Below, one piece after another: positions 18,217 to 27,384 of a stretch of DNA of 64,000 nucleotides (the stretch's first letter is position 1; the number at the start of each line of letters is the position of its first letter). Below the pieces are notes generated by a model. It saw nothing but the letters and a program-made list of their open reading frames with translations. It had not been told where the DNA came from and ran no database searches. The stretch is taken from positions 1,798,001-1,862,000 of the forward strand of contig NZ_CP061941.1 in assembly GCF_014805825.1 (NCBI RefSeq). The letters run 5' to 3'. The position numbers were made by a program, and so were the translations under genes. The stretch is from Marinomonas algicola (lineage in GTDB: Bacteria; Pseudomonadota; Gammaproteobacteria; Pseudomonadales; Marinomonadaceae).

Positions 18217-18484
18217 TGCTTTCTACGCGCCATCAGTATCCGGCCTTTTCGGCTTCACAGTGATGCCACCTACACAGGGTACTCTAATAGGTTCCGTCAT
18301 CCTTGATAGCGAATATGCTAGCAGCGCAACGTGCTTAAACATATCAAAACAGCCAGTCAACACGATTATTGTCAAAAATAAAATAATAAATTTCAATAAT
18401 GCCTAATTATTTCTCGAGATTGAAAGATTATAGTGAACCTATCTTAAACACTTAGCTAAAAACTAACTCAACGGAGAACACAAC

Positions 18485-19036
18485 ATGTCACGTATCAATA
18501 CACCAAAAAATATCCAAGAAGCACCAGCGGCCGCTCAGCCTTTACTCGAGGCTGTAAACAAACAATTAGGAAGTGTGCCTAATCTGTTCCGCATTACCAG
18601 CAACAGCCCACACACACTGGAAGGTTACTTGACACTCAATGGCGCATTGGCCAAAGGTACACTGCCTGCAGCAACAAGGGAGCGTATTGCTTTAGCCGTT
18701 GCCGAAATCAATGGTTGTGACTACTGCCTCGCGGCTCATAATTACTTGGGGCAAAATTTAGCAGAATTAAGTCGTGAAGAAATTAGCGTTAACCGTCGCG
18801 GTAGCTCACTCGATGCCAAAGCCGCTGCTGCTGTTGAATTCGCCGCAACGCTGGTCAAACAACGCGGCAAAACCTCTAAGACCGACTTTGATGCGGTTCG
18901 TGCAGCTGGATACAGCGACGCGCAAATTATTGAAGTTATTGGTCATGTGGCCTTAAACACCCTCACTAATTACCTTAATGAAACGCTTCAAACCATCGTG
19001 GACTTTCCCAGCATCGATGCAATAAGCGCTGCTTAA
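18485..19036 (+). CDS. AhpD-like / carboxymuconolactone decarboxylase-family protein
   Basis: A 183-aa helical protein with the AhpD-type active site GCDYCLAAHNYLG (CxxC followed by His) near residue 80, preceded by TRERIALAVAEING. Family members are thiol peroxidases or related redox proteins. This subgroup is annotated as peroxidase-related. The start ATG follows GGAG. It is the first intact gene of the downstream part of the operon and fits an oxidative or electrophile stress role with the nearby GSTs. Confidence 0.85.
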   Translation: MSRINTPKNIQEAPAAAQPLLEAVNKQLGSVPNLFRITSNSPHTLEGYLTLNGALAKGTLPAATRERIALAVAEINGCDYCLAAHNYLGQNLAELSREEISVNRRGSSLDAKAAAAVEFAATLVKQRGKTSKTDFDAVRAAGYSDAQIIEVIGHVALNTLTNYLNETLQTIVDFPSIDAISAA

Positions 19037-19095
19037 TTTATCACCGAGCCGCCATATAGGCGGCACCCACTATGTATTAAGTGATAGGAGTTATT

Positions 19096-19560
19096 ATGTC
19101 ACGGTCACCCTTACCCCCCTTTAACGAAGCAACTGCTAAACAGAAAATTCGCTTGGCCGAAGATGGCTGGAACAGCCGTGAACCGCACAAGGTTGCAAAG
19201 GCCTATGCCGTAGATTGCCCATGGCGCAATCGGGCTGAATTTATTACTGGGCGAGAGCAAATTGAAGCGCTTCTGACACGCAAGTGGACCCGCGAATTAG
19301 ATTACCGTTTAGTGAAAGAGTTGTGGGCTTATACCGAAAACCGCATTGCCGTACGTTTTGCTTATGAATTTCGTGATGACTCGGGCCAGTGGTTTCGCGC
19401 TTACGGTAACGAGAATTGGGAATTCAACGCAGAGGGTTTAATGCAGCGCCGTATCGCCAGCATTAATGAGCATGTGATTGACGAACAAGACCGCTTGTTT
19501 CGCTGGCCACTGGGTCGACGCCCCGATGACCATCTCGGCTTAACCGAACTTGGTCTTTAA
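19096..19560 (+). CDS. DUF1348 / SnoaL-like (NTF2-fold) protein
   Basis: About 154 residues forming a single NTF2-like cone domain typical of DUF1348. Recognisable pieces are [40 protein letters not shown], and a C-terminal [13 protein letters not shown]. The ATG at 19096 is chosen over an upstream GTG at 19081 because AGGAG lies at 19086-19090. Members of the family are uncharacterised and commonly sit in operons with GSTs and oxidoreductases, as here. Confidence 0.85.
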   Translation: MSRSPLPPFNEATAKQKIRLAEDGWNSREPHKVAKAYAVDCPWRNRAEFITGREQIEALLTRKWTRELDYRLVKELWAYTENRIAVRFAYEFRDDSGQWFRAYGNENWEFNAEGLMQRRIASINEHVIDEQDRLFRWPLGRRPDDHLGLTELGL

Positions 19561-19606
19561 GTATATTTAAATTCGACAAATTTATATTACCTATTAAGGA
19601 AAAATC

Positions 19607-20251
19607 ATGAACACAAAATTCGCTACCCAAAATGCGCCTATTAAATTGTACAGAAATCCGCTCTCGGGTCACTGCCACCGTGTTGAGCTAATGTTGTCGT
19701 TATTAGACATTCCTTACGAAACCATCGACCTGGACATGGCCAATGGCGCTCACAAAGCACCGGACTATTTAAAAATTAGCCCTTTTGGTCAAGTGCCCGC
19801 TATCGATGACAACGGATTTACGTTGGCTGACTCCAACGCCATCATTACCTATTTAGAAAAGAAATATAACGATGGCTACAATTGGTATCCGCAAGATCCT
19901 GTTAAGGCGGCTGAAGTACAACGTTGGCTATCGGTTGCAGCTGGTGAAATTGCCTACGGCCCTTGCGCTGTACGCTTAGTAAAAGTGTTTGGTGTCGATC
20001 TTGATTACGATGTCGCCAAGAAAAAAACCAATGAATTATTTGAAGTTATGGAGCCGCTTTTAAATACTCGCCCATATCTAGCAAGCGAGGCCATCACACT
20101 CGCTGATGTAGCCGGTTACAGTTATATCTCCCACGTGCCAGAAGGCGGCGTGAGTTTGCAACCTTATCCTGCGATTCGTGCCTGGCTTGAGCGTATTGAA
20201 GCACACCCACGTTTTGTGGGCATGAAGCGCACACCTGTACCTGCGCAATAA
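19607..20251 (+). CDS. Glutathione S-transferase
   Basis: A 214-aa two-domain GST. The thioredoxin-like N-terminal domain shows KLYRNPLSGHCHRVELMLSLL, the cis-Pro loop FGQVPAI and the ADSNAIITYL glutathione-binding segment. The C-terminal helical domain contains ITLADVAGYSYI, the conserved N-capping Asp motif. It conjugates or reduces electrophiles with glutathione in the cytosol. AAGGAAAA precedes the ATG. It is co-directional with the DUF1348 and reductase-fusion genes and complements the decayed GST at 17802. Confidence 0.88.
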   Translation: MNTKFATQNAPIKLYRNPLSGHCHRVELMLSLLDIPYETIDLDMANGAHKAPDYLKISPFGQVPAIDDNGFTLADSNAIITYLEKKYNDGYNWYPQDPVKAAEVQRWLSVAAGEIAYGPCAVRLVKVFGVDLDYDVAKKKTNELFEVMEPLLNTRPYLASEAITLADVAGYSYISHVPEGGVSLQPYPAIRAWLERIEAHPRFVGMKRTPVPAQ

Positions 20252-20295
20252 TATTGTATTGTCACTATTTTTTAACAAACGATCAGGACATAACC

Positions 20296-22329
20296 ATGAA
20301 TCAGCTACCGTCTTCTCAGTTTCACAATGGCGAAATTGCCGTCCAGCAACGTATAGGCGTAGCTGACATGGTCGCACAATACAGCGAAGGGTTTATTCGC
20401 CCCGCAATGCCTGATCAGCATCGCGAATTTTTTTCGAATTTACCCATGGTGGTGGTTGGTATTACCGATCACGATGGTTACCCTTGGGCCATGCCTTTAT
20501 TTGGCCAGCCCGGTTTTATTCAATCACCCGATGCAAAAACACTCGATATTTCAAGCCCACTGGTACTGGCAGAAACACTAAAACTCAATTTTAATGAAAA
20601 TCAAAAAATAGGTTTTCTGGGTATAGAGTTACACACACGCCGTCGCAACCGTATGAATGGCATGATTTCAACAATAGGCCAAGATGGCTTTTCAATTTGC
20701 GTTGACCAGAGTTTTGGTAATTGTCCTCAATATATCCAAAAACGCGAATTGACTTGGGTTGATAAACCCTATGTCTATTTCGATACCCAATATCTTTGCT
20801 TGATGCATGCACTCGATACGCGCAGCACAGTTTTAATTGAATCGACAGATACTTTCTTTATCGCCTCTCGAACCAATATTTTTTCAAGCAATGAGCGCAG
20901 TGGTATTGATGTCTCTCATCGCGGTGGTAAGCCAGGTTTTATTAAAATTGAAGGCGACACTTTATACTTCCCCGATTTTAGCGGTAACCGTTTTTTTAAT
21001 ACTTTAGGCAACATTCAGTCTGATGAGCGAGTCGGTTTATATTTTCCAAATCATGCGACTGGTGACGCGGTATTTATTTCTGGTGATGCACAAATTCTTT
21101 GGGATGCTGAGAACGCAGCTGAATTTGAAGGTGCCGAGCGTATTGTGTCGGTCAAAATTCGCAATAGCCTTTTTATCGACAATTATTTACCTATGCGTGG
21201 CGATCTAAAAGAGCTGTCGCCATCTTTAATACACACCGGCACTTGGCAAAAAATTCAAACCGAGCACACTAGCGAAGGTCTAGCACGCTACAGAAAATTT
21301 ACAATCACTCAAAAAGTACAAGAAAGCCAAGATATCAGTTCTTTTTATTTTAGCCCGGCTGATGGCCAAGCGGTAAGCACTTATACACCAGGACAGTTTT
21401 TACCCATCCGCATTTGGCAAGATGGTGCAGGCACCCCCATTTTACGCAGCTATACGCTATCGCGCGCACCTGAAAAAGATACCTATCGTATTTCGGTTAA
21501 ACGCGAAGCAAAAGGCCTGGCATCGCGCATGTTGCACGACACCTTTAACATTGGCGATAGCATTGAAGTTGGCCAGCCAGCCGGACAATTCACACTGGCC
21601 AGTAATGATCACGCCATCGTTCTTTTATCAGGTGGTGTAGGTATTACGCCCATGATTGCCATGTTGCACGGTTTGATTCGAGACATAGAACAAGGCGCCA
21701 AACAGCGTAATGTCTGGTTTGTGCACGGCACTCAACACTCAGCCAGCCATGCCTTTGTTGATGAACTTAACACACTGGCCAAACAGCATACTTGGCTGCA
21801 AGTTCACACTGTGTATTCACAACCTAAACCCAGTGATAAGAAGGGAGAACAATACGACAGTTTCGGCAGAATATCCGCTGATTTACTGAAACAGATTTTG
21901 CCCTTTGATCACTTTGATTTTTATTTATGTGGTTCAGTGCCTTTTATGCGCTCACTTTACTCGGGGTTAATTGCAACAGGCGTGGCTAAATCCAATATTT
22001 ATTATGAATTTTTTGGTGAAGGTTCAATTGAAGATAACGGCGTCGAACCAACACCAGCCGCTGAGCGCGCCGAAATACATTTTGCTAAAAGTAATATCAC
22101 CGCCATCTGGACTCCAGAGGAGGGCACGCTATTAGAGTTTGCCGAAAAACAAGGGTTGAAACCCATGTACAGCTGTCGCACCGGCAACTGCGGTGCCTGC
22201 AGTTGCAAAATTAGTGCTGGCGATGTGAGTTATGCAAACCCCACTGCTTACATGCCAGAGGAGGGGAAAGTGTTAACCTGTAGTGCGCTTCCTGCGGCCG
22301 ACACTCAAATCATCAGCCTCGATCTTTAA
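20296..22329 (+). CDS. PNPOx-like / ferredoxin reductase / ferredoxin fusion oxidoreductase
   Basis: A 677-aa multidomain protein. Residues 1-330 are a pyridoxamine-phosphate-oxidase-like flavin domain (FFSNLPMVVVGITDHDGYPWAMPL, SGNRFFNTLGNIQSDERVGLYF). Residues about 340-580 are a ferredoxin-NAD(P)-reductase module with the FAD motif LRSYTLS, the GVGITPMIAML nucleotide site and a C-terminal YEFFGEGS. The last 90 residues are a plant-type 2Fe-2S ferredoxin with CRTGNCGAC and a distant fourth Cys in LTCSAL. Electrons would pass from NAD(P)H through FAD and the cluster to the flavin domain. The ATG at 20296 is chosen; an upstream TTG at 20254 has no ribosome-binding site. Confidence 0.87.
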   Translation: MNQLPSSQFHNGEIAVQQRIGVADMVAQYSEGFIRPAMPDQHREFFSNLPMVVVGITDHDGYPWAMPLFGQPGFIQSPDAKTLDISSPLVLAETLKLNFNENQKIGFLGIELHTRRRNRMNGMISTIGQDGFSICVDQSFGNCPQYIQKRELTWVDKPYVYFDTQYLCLMHALDTRSTVLIESTDTFFIASRTNIFSSNERSGIDVSHRGGKPGFIKIEGDTLYFPDFSGNRFFNTLGNIQSDERVGLYFPNHATGDAVFISGDAQILWDAENAAEFEGAERIVSVKIRNSLFIDNYLPMRGDLKELSPSLIHTGTWQKIQTEHTSEGLARYRKFTITQKVQESQDISSFYFSPADGQAVSTYTPGQFLPIRIWQDGAGTPILRSYTLSRAPEKDTYRISVKREAKGLASRMLHDTFNIGDSIEVGQPAGQFTLASNDHAIVLLSGGVGITPMIAMLHGLIRDIEQGAKQRNVWFVHGTQHSASHAFVDELNTLAKQHTWLQVHTVYSQPKPSDKKGEQYDSFGRISADLLKQILPFDHFDFYLCGSVPFMRSLYSGLIATGVAKSNIYYEFFGEGSIEDNGVEPTPAAERAEIHFAKSNITAIWTPEEGTLLEFAEKQGLKPMYSCRTGNCGACSCKISAGDVSYANPTAYMPEEGKVLTCSALPAADTQIISLDL

Positions 22330-22394
22330 TAACACATAACTATTCACTACTTACCTATTGATAAGTGCCGAACACAAACACCTCAGGCCATACC

Positions 22395-22466
22395 GTGAAG
22401 ATATTATTTTTGATGACACTACTTCCATTAACATCCACTTTTGCTTTTGCACAAAACCGTGCCTGA
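22395..22466 (+). pseudogene. Signal-peptide remnant
   Basis: GTG 22395 opens a 23-codon frame, MKILFLMTLLPLTSTFAFAQ..., which is a textbook secretory signal peptide ending at AFA, and then stops at TGA. The mature part of the protein is gone. The rest of 22330-23100 holds the right direct-repeat copy and otherwise nothing recognisable. Confidence 0.45.
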
Positions 22467-22617
22467 GTGGATGCTAAAAAGCAAGATGGTATCTTAGTTC
22501 GTTCTTAAGGGAATTTACTGCATTATCCTTAAATCTCGAACTTTATTTCTTTGATATTATCACGATATAGACAAATGAATCTTCTGAGTTCAATTAGCTC
22601 CAGCCTATACTCAGTAA

Positions 22618-22843
22618 CACTCACAATGCCTTCATCTATCTGGCCAATCACGCTAACGGGGATCTTTAGCATGTAAGCTCTATGAAATTTTCTGAAGCTG
22701 ACAATGAGAACCCCTTTGTTCCCTTGATTCATCCTATGGGTGACCATCTCAATCATTATTTTCTTTCTATTCATCTTTCACGCTCATGCCAGCGAGGGGC
22801 CATTCTATCAGCGTGGTCAGGAAGGCTGGTTTGGGTATCACTC
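22618..22843 (+). repeat. Right copy of the ~227-bp direct repeat
   Basis: Matches 14168-14394 in the same orientation at roughly 90% identity, from CTTCATCTATCTGGCCAAT to GGCTGGTTTGGGTATCA. Beyond the right end the two copies are unrelated; no fic sequence follows here. Together the copies delimit a segment that carries the LysR-controlled redox operon. Confidence 0.8.
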
Positions 22844-23100
22844 TAGATGCGGTCATAACTTGGCTTTTATATCGAATGGTAAGAAGGAAGATGACAGTCA
22901 TGGGTGATGGCTCTAAGATTTCGCTTTCTTAAGACTAATTAAACGATGTAATGCAGAGACAAAATTGTCTGACTTGTTCGTAACCTCCCTAGACTGTTTC
23001 TTACGAAATTAGCATAAATACAGATTTTAACGTCGTTTGTTTATGACAATGGTGTGAGGTTTGTATAAAATAATCAAAGTTTAATAATTAAGAACTCTTT

Positions 23101-23868
23101 ATGTCACCTAATAGTCGCCGTTATCAACAAGTTGGTAAACAAATTAAAAATACTTTACTTTCAGGAGAGTTGCCCGTAGGTGGTCGTTTACCTTCGGAAC
23201 GGGATTTAAGTGAACGTTATAATGCTAGTCGAGCAACCATTCGTGAAGCCATCATTATGTTGGAGTTGCAAGGATTGGTTGAAGTTAAGCAAGGCGCAGG
23301 TATCTTTTTTGTTGAAAATATAGACTCAAATACGCTTATTGCAGAAGCAGAAAGTAATATTGGTCCCTTTGAACTATTACAAGCACGACAGTTGTTAGAA
23401 ACTAATATCGCTGCTTTTGCGGCCACTCAAATTTCAGCCACCCATGTACGAGAAATGCGGGACTTGTTACGTGAGCAAGAACTGGAAATTAATGGTGATA
23501 GTAAGCGTTTTAATGAGCTTGATCATAATTTTCATATGGTCATTGCAGAAGCGACGCAAAATAATATGCTCATTGTGATGGCTCAATCTATGTGGGATAA
23601 CGTCAGAACGGAAAACCCGTTATGGGATGCGTTAAATTCACAGTATTTCCATGAAAAACGGTTACAGTCATTGTGGTTGTCTGATCACAAGAACATCTTA
23701 ATCGCGTTGCAAAAACGCTCACCGCAAGAAACAAAACAAGCCGTTTGGCAGCATATTGAAAACGCTAAAAAAGAGCTTTTCAAATTAGCAAATGTGGAAG
23801 AACCTGATTTTGAAGGCTTTCTTTTTGCGGCGAATGCGGTGCCTACCCTAAAGAATGAAGCAGAATAA
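23101..23868 (+). CDS. GntR-family (FadR/UxuR subgroup) regulator
   Basis: A 255-aa protein. The N-terminal winged helix is RYQQVGKQIKNTLLSGELPVGGRLPSERDLSERYNASRATIREAIIML. The C-terminal FCD effector domain includes FELLQARQLLETNIAAFAA, FHMVIAEATQNNM and HKNILIALQKRSP, with the metal-binding His/Asp positions. This is the UxuR/ExuR/LgoR type, which represses uronate and aldonate genes and is released by the sugar acid. Three TTGGTTRACCAA palindromes in this window (32766, 35965, 44618) match the core of the E. coli UxuR/ExuR operator and are its likely targets. It starts the catabolic gene cluster. Confidence 0.87.
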   Translation: MSPNSRRYQQVGKQIKNTLLSGELPVGGRLPSERDLSERYNASRATIREAIIMLELQGLVEVKQGAGIFFVENIDSNTLIAEAESNIGPFELLQARQLLETNIAAFAATQISATHVREMRDLLREQELEINGDSKRFNELDHNFHMVIAEATQNNMLIVMAQSMWDNVRTENPLWDALNSQYFHEKRLQSLWLSDHKNILIALQKRSPQETKQAVWQHIENAKKELFKLANVEEPDFEGFLFAANAVPTLKNEAE

Positions 23869-23911
23869 AGATGTTACTTTGCTAAAAATGCTTTATAAAA
23901 GGTGGTAACGC

Positions 23912-24958
23912 GTGCCTAAGGAAAAAGAAAAAATGGTGCAAAAAAAGCATTTAACTTTAAAAGATATTGCTAAACAGTTAGGGGTGTCTACCGCAACTGT
24001 TTCGCTGTCCATAAATAATAATCCTCTGGTCGCAGAAAAAACACGTCTGTTAGTACAGCAAAAAATCAAAGAAGTCGGCTATGTTTACAACCGGCGTGCT
24101 GCTAGCCTGATTACAGGTAAAAGCGGTATGGTTGGTTTAGCGGTACATGATTTCACGAACCCATACTTTACGGAAGTTTGTGCCAGCGCTGAAAAGACCT
24201 TATCCGAAAAAGGACGAATGTCTTTACTCTGTAATAGTTATGAGAATATTGAACAACAGGAGCGTTTTATTAATGCTTTAATTGAGCACAATTCTGATGG
24301 TCTCTTGTTGTGCCCAGTTGTGGGGACGGGTATGGATGCGCTAAGGCCTTTACTTGCTAGAGGTTTGCCCACTGTGTTGGTAACACGGGATATTGATGGA
24401 TCAAATATGGATTTTGTAGGTAATGACGAGCGATTTTCTTTGCATTTAGCCACTCGACATTTACTGTCTCTTGGGCATAAAAGAGTCGCTTTCATTGGTG
24501 GCCATATTGATGCAAAACCGGCCAAAGAAAGGCGCTTAGGTTATGTCGATGCCATTAAGTTACATGGTTTGCCTCTAGATGAATCATTGATGTTTGATTG
24601 CGAAAATAAATCGGAAGCGGCCGAAGCTCTTTTACCGAGCGTTCTGTCTATGGAATCTCCTCCAACCGCTATTGTTGGGTTCTCTGATTTAATTGCATTA
24701 GGTGTGTTATCTGCCTTAATTCGGTTGGGGCTGGAGCCAGGAAAGGATATAGCGGTTGTAGGTTGCGATAATATTGCTGAAAGTAATCGGCATTACACTC
24801 AATTAACAACCATTAATGTGCAAAAATCCTTAATAGGACAAATGGCCGCGACCTTCTTATTTCAGCGATTAGCTGACCCCTATATGCCACCCCAAAGAAA
24901 AATCTTTGATTCTGAGCTTATCATTCGCCGTTCTTGCGGTGCCTATTTAAAAAGCTAG
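23912..24958 (+). CDS. LacI-family transcriptional regulator
   Basis: A 348-aa LacI/GalR protein. The N-terminal helix-turn-helix reads LTLKDIAKQLGVSTATVSLSINNNPLV, the hinge helix follows, and a periplasmic-binding-like sugar domain occupies residues 65-345. The GTG at 23912 is preferred because AGGTGG lies 7 bp upstream; an ATG at 23933 is the alternative. It follows the GntR gene after 43 bp. Four perfect TTTAAATCGATTTAAA palindromes, with the CG centre usual for LacI proteins, lie before the three downstream transport and enzyme units and are its probable operators. The first copy lies just after its own stop codon. Confidence 0.9.
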   Translation: MPKEKEKMVQKKHLTLKDIAKQLGVSTATVSLSINNNPLVAEKTRLLVQQKIKEVGYVYNRRAASLITGKSGMVGLAVHDFTNPYFTEVCASAEKTLSEKGRMSLLCNSYENIEQQERFINALIEHNSDGLLLCPVVGTGMDALRPLLARGLPTVLVTRDIDGSNMDFVGNDERFSLHLATRHLLSLGHKRVAFIGGHIDAKPAKERRLGYVDAIKLHGLPLDESLMFDCENKSEAAEALLPSVLSMESPPTAIVGFSDLIALGVLSALIRLGLEPGKDIAVVGCDNIAESNRHYTQLTTINVQKSLIGQMAATFLFQRLADPYMPPQRKIFDSELIIRRSCGAYLKS

Positions 24959-24992
24959 TCTTTCTCTTCTTGTGTGTTGTCCTTCTTTTATT

Positions 24993-25046
24993 AAGGAATA
25001 TCAAGATTAAATTTAAATCGATTTAAATTTAATCTTGATATTCCTT
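24993..25046. repeat. 54-bp perfect palindrome containing a LacI-type operator
   Basis: Every base of the 27-bp left arm (starting AAGGAATATCAAG) is mirrored in the right arm. The centre lies between 25019 and 25020. The middle 16 bp are the operator TTTAAATCGATTTAAA. In RNA it would form a 27-bp hairpin without a loop just after the lacI stop, so it could act as a two-way transcription end as well as a binding site. Confidence 0.9.
25012..25027. promoter_or_regulatory. Operator copy 1, TTTAAATCGATTTAAA
   Basis: A 16-bp perfect palindrome at the centre of the 54-bp palindrome. Its centre is 52 bp, about five helical turns, from copy 2, which would let one regulator tetramer or two dimers bind the same face of the DNA. 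It lies upstream of the enolase-superfamily gene. Confidence 0.8.
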
Positions 25047-25063
25047 TGCCTTTGTATTATAAA

Positions 25064-25079
25064 TTTAAATCGATTTAAA
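25064..25079. promoter_or_regulatory. Operator copy 2, TTTAAATCGATTTAAA
   Basis: Identical to copy 1 and located 45 bp before the chosen start of the enolase-superfamily gene, so binding here would block its promoter or leader. Confidence 0.8.
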
Positions 25080-25124
25080 AATAATAAAAACGAGAGTGTA
25101 TTGTCACTTTTTAGGAGACAAATA

Positions 25125-26222
25125 GTGAATGATTCGATCATAAAATCGATAGATGTACAGTTATTCGCCGTGCCATTAGCGGAGGTTTTGTCCGATGCGA
25201 TGCATGGAGATCACACACATTTTGAGCTACTAACTGTAACGATTACATTATCTGATGGATCTCAAGGTACAGGTTACACCTATACTGGAGGCAGAGGTGG
25301 TCAGGCCATTCGATCAATGATTGAAGTCGATCTAAAGCCTATGCTACTAGGTAGAGATGGATCAGAAATTGAAGCCATTTATAGAGATATGGAGTATTGC
25401 ATTCACTACGTTGGTCGTGGGGGAATAGCTTCTTTTGCTATTTCTGCAATTGACATTGCGTTATGGGATTTACGCTGTCGAGCACTCGGAAAACCATTGC
25501 ATCAATATAATGGTAATCAAAATAAAGTTGCTAAAGCCTATCGTGGCGGTATCGATTTGAATTTTTCCTTAGAGCGTTTACTAAAAGAGGTCCAAGGATA
25601 TGTAGATGCAGGCTTTAATGCCATTAAAATCAAGGTTGGACAATCGACTCTAGAGGAGGATATTGCCAGAGTTAAAGCCGTTCGTGAGCGAATAGGGGAC
25701 GACATTACCTTTATGATTGATGCCAATTACTCCATGACAGTTGAACAGGCTATTACGGCGGCAAATGCTTTTGCTGAATACAACATATTTTGGTTTGAAG
25801 AACCCACGATTCCAGATGATTATACTGGTTTCGCACGTATTGCTGAGAACACACCTATCCCTTTAGCAATGGGGGAGAACCTGCATACTATTCATGAATT
25901 TGGCTATGCCTTCCAGCAAGCTAAGTTGTCTTTTATTCAGCCAGATGCGTCAAATTGTGGTGGTATTTCTGGATGGCTCGCTGCCGCTAAAATGGCTAAG
26001 CAATCTAATATCCCTGCCTGTTCCCATGGCATGCAAGAGTTACACGTAAGTTTAGTCGCTTCCCAGCCAAATGCTGGTTGGGTTGAGGTTCATAGCTTTC
26101 CTATTGATCAATATACATTGCGTCCTTTAGTCATGGAGGGTGGTATGGCGGTTGCTCCTGATACTATTGGTATTGGTGTAGAGTTTGATTGGGAGAAATT
26201 ATCAATTTATAAAATTAATTAA
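25125..26222 (+). CDS. Enolase-superfamily enzyme, candidate 3,6-anhydro-L-galactonate cycloisomerase or sugar-acid dehydratase
   Basis: About 365 aa, with the mandelate racemase/muconate lactonizing fold. Seen directly: the capping domain ([25 protein letters not shown]), the catalytic KxK (AIKIKVG), the metal ligands in [15 protein letters not shown] and MGENLHT, and a C-terminal His loop (CSHGMQELH). The sequence is close to what I recall of Vibrio 3,6-anhydro-L-galactonate cycloisomerase, which opens the anhydro ring to give 2-keto-3-deoxy-L-galactonate; a plain sugar-acid dehydratase is the alternative. The GTG at 25125 is chosen because TAGGAGA lies at 25112-25118. Two LacI-type operators sit upstream. 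The aldehyde dehydrogenase and kinase of the same pathway are encoded nearby. Confidence 0.82.
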   Translation: MNDSIIKSIDVQLFAVPLAEVLSDAMHGDHTHFELLTVTITLSDGSQGTGYTYTGGRGGQAIRSMIEVDLKPMLLGRDGSEIEAIYRDMEYCIHYVGRGGIASFAISAIDIALWDLRCRALGKPLHQYNGNQNKVAKAYRGGIDLNFSLERLLKEVQGYVDAGFNAIKIKVGQSTLEEDIARVKAVRERIGDDITFMIDANYSMTVEQAITAANAFAEYNIFWFEEPTIPDDYTGFARIAENTPIPLAMGENLHTIHEFGYAFQQAKLSFIQPDASNCGGISGWLAAAKMAKQSNIPACSHGMQELHVSLVASQPNAGWVEVHSFPIDQYTLRPLVMEGGMAVAPDTIGIGVEFDWEKLSIYKIN

Positions 26223-26224
26223 AA

Positions 26225-26240
26225 TTTAAATCGATTTAAA
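26225..26240. promoter_or_regulatory. Operator copy 3, TTTAAATCGATTTAAA
   Basis: A third perfect copy, three bases after the enolase-superfamily stop codon and 108 bp before the start of the ABC substrate-binding protein gene. It places the ABC transporter under the same LacI-type control. Confidence 0.8.
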
Positions 26241-26347
26241 AATATTAATATACTGTACCCGGAGGTGAATATAGAAAAGTAGGCGCTTGCTATAGATTTC
26301 GTTCAAACAGGTAACGTAAAAATAAAAATAAATTTGGAGATGTGAAC

Positions 26348-27310
26348 ATGATATTTAAAATGACGGTTGTTTCGGCTTTAATCGGTGTGTTGTCCAGTGC
26401 TGCAATGGCAGACTTACCTGCATTAGAGAAAAAAGATCGCTATAAAGTGGGTTTTGCTCAAACAGAAAGTAATAACCCTTGGCGTATTGCGGAAACAAAA
26501 AGTTTTAAAGATACAGCCGCCAGCTGTAACTGGGATCTTGTGTACACGGATGCGGCAGGTTCGGCCGCAAAACAAGTGTCTGATGTGGATTCTATGATAG
26601 CTCAAGGGGTAGATGTTATCTTCCTACCTCCTCGAGAAGAAAGGCCTCTTCTGCCTGCCGTATTACGAGCTAAAGGACAAGGTATTCCGGTTTTCCTCGT
26701 AGACCGCAGTGTGGATGAAAAAGTCGCTAAAGCGGGTCGTGATTACGTTACTTTCTTAGGATCGAACTTTATTGAACAAGGTGCTATTGCTGCGAACTGG
26801 TTGATTGAAAAAACAGGCGGTAAAGGCCTTATTTTAGAACTTGAAGGAACAACTGGATCATCACCCGCAAATGATCGTAGAAAAGGCTTTGATGATGAAA
26901 TCGCTAAACATTCTGGTATGAAAATCCTCGCATCTCAATCGGGTGATTTTGCACGAGATAAAGGCCGAAAAGTAACGGAAACCTTGCTGCAAACCTACCC
27001 AAATGCGGATGTTATTTATGCACACAATGATGAGATGGCGATTGGCGCTATTCAAGCATTGGAAGCGGCGGGTCGAGTGCCAGGTAAGGATGTGTTGATT
27101 GTTTCTGTTGATGGTACTCGTGATGCTTTACAAGCTATTTTGGATGGCAAAATGGGGGTCACAGTTGAATCAAGTCCATTCTTTGGACCACTTGCTTGTG
27201 AAACGATGACGCGTTATGCCAACGGTGAAAAGATTGAACCTTGGGTGCGTGTTACAGACCGTGTGTTTACTATTGAAAATGCCGCACAGCATATAGATGA
27301 AGCTTATTAA
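26348..27310 (+). CDS. Sugar ABC transporter periplasmic substrate-binding protein (RbsB/YtfQ-like)
   Basis: About 320 aa. The N-terminal signal peptide ends at AAMA before DLPALE. The mature part is a periplasmic-binding domain of the RbsB type: VGFAQTESNNPWRIAETKSF, MIAQGVDVIFLPPREERPLLPAVLRAKG, VFLVDRSV, ELEGTTGSSPANDRRKGF and YAHNDEMAIGAIQALEAAG. These segments resemble E. coli YtfQ, which binds galactofuranose. It should capture a hexose-like sugar in the periplasm for the downstream ABC complex. The ATG at 26348 is preferred to the GTG at 26342 because of its spacing to GGAG. Confidence 0.88.
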   Translation: MIFKMTVVSALIGVLSSAAMADLPALEKKDRYKVGFAQTESNNPWRIAETKSFKDTAASCNWDLVYTDAAGSAAKQVSDVDSMIAQGVDVIFLPPREERPLLPAVLRAKGQGIPVFLVDRSVDEKVAKAGRDYVTFLGSNFIEQGAIAANWLIEKTGGKGLILELEGTTGSSPANDRRKGFDDEIAKHSGMKILASQSGDFARDKGRKVTETLLQTYPNADVIYAHNDEMAIGAIQALEAAGRVPGKDVLIVSVDGTRDALQAILDGKMGVTVESSPFFGPLACETMTRYANGEKIEPWVRVTDRVFTIENAAQHIDEAY

Positions 27311-27330
27311 TACAATCTATTAATCCTCTC

Positions 27331-27358
27331 GAGCGGAAAGTAATTTTCCGCTCTTTTT
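27331..27358 (+). terminator. Terminator/attenuator hairpin inside the ABC operon
   Basis: GAGCGGAAA (27331-27339) pairs with TTTCCGCTC (27345-27353) and is followed by a T-run. Placed between the binding-protein gene and the ATPase gene, it would let the binding protein be made in excess over the membrane complex, a common arrangement. Confidence 0.8.
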
Positions 27359-27384
27359 TCTTCCTAGTTTTAACTGAGGTTTAG

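Noticed and set aside
18217..18484. Possible small gene after the GST pseudogene
   Set aside because: Only open frames without family resemblance or ribosome-binding sites; probably decayed sequence.
24993..25046. End of an insertion sequence
   Set aside because: There is no partner inverted repeat, transposase or target duplication; the centre is a gene-regulatory operator repeated elsewhere.
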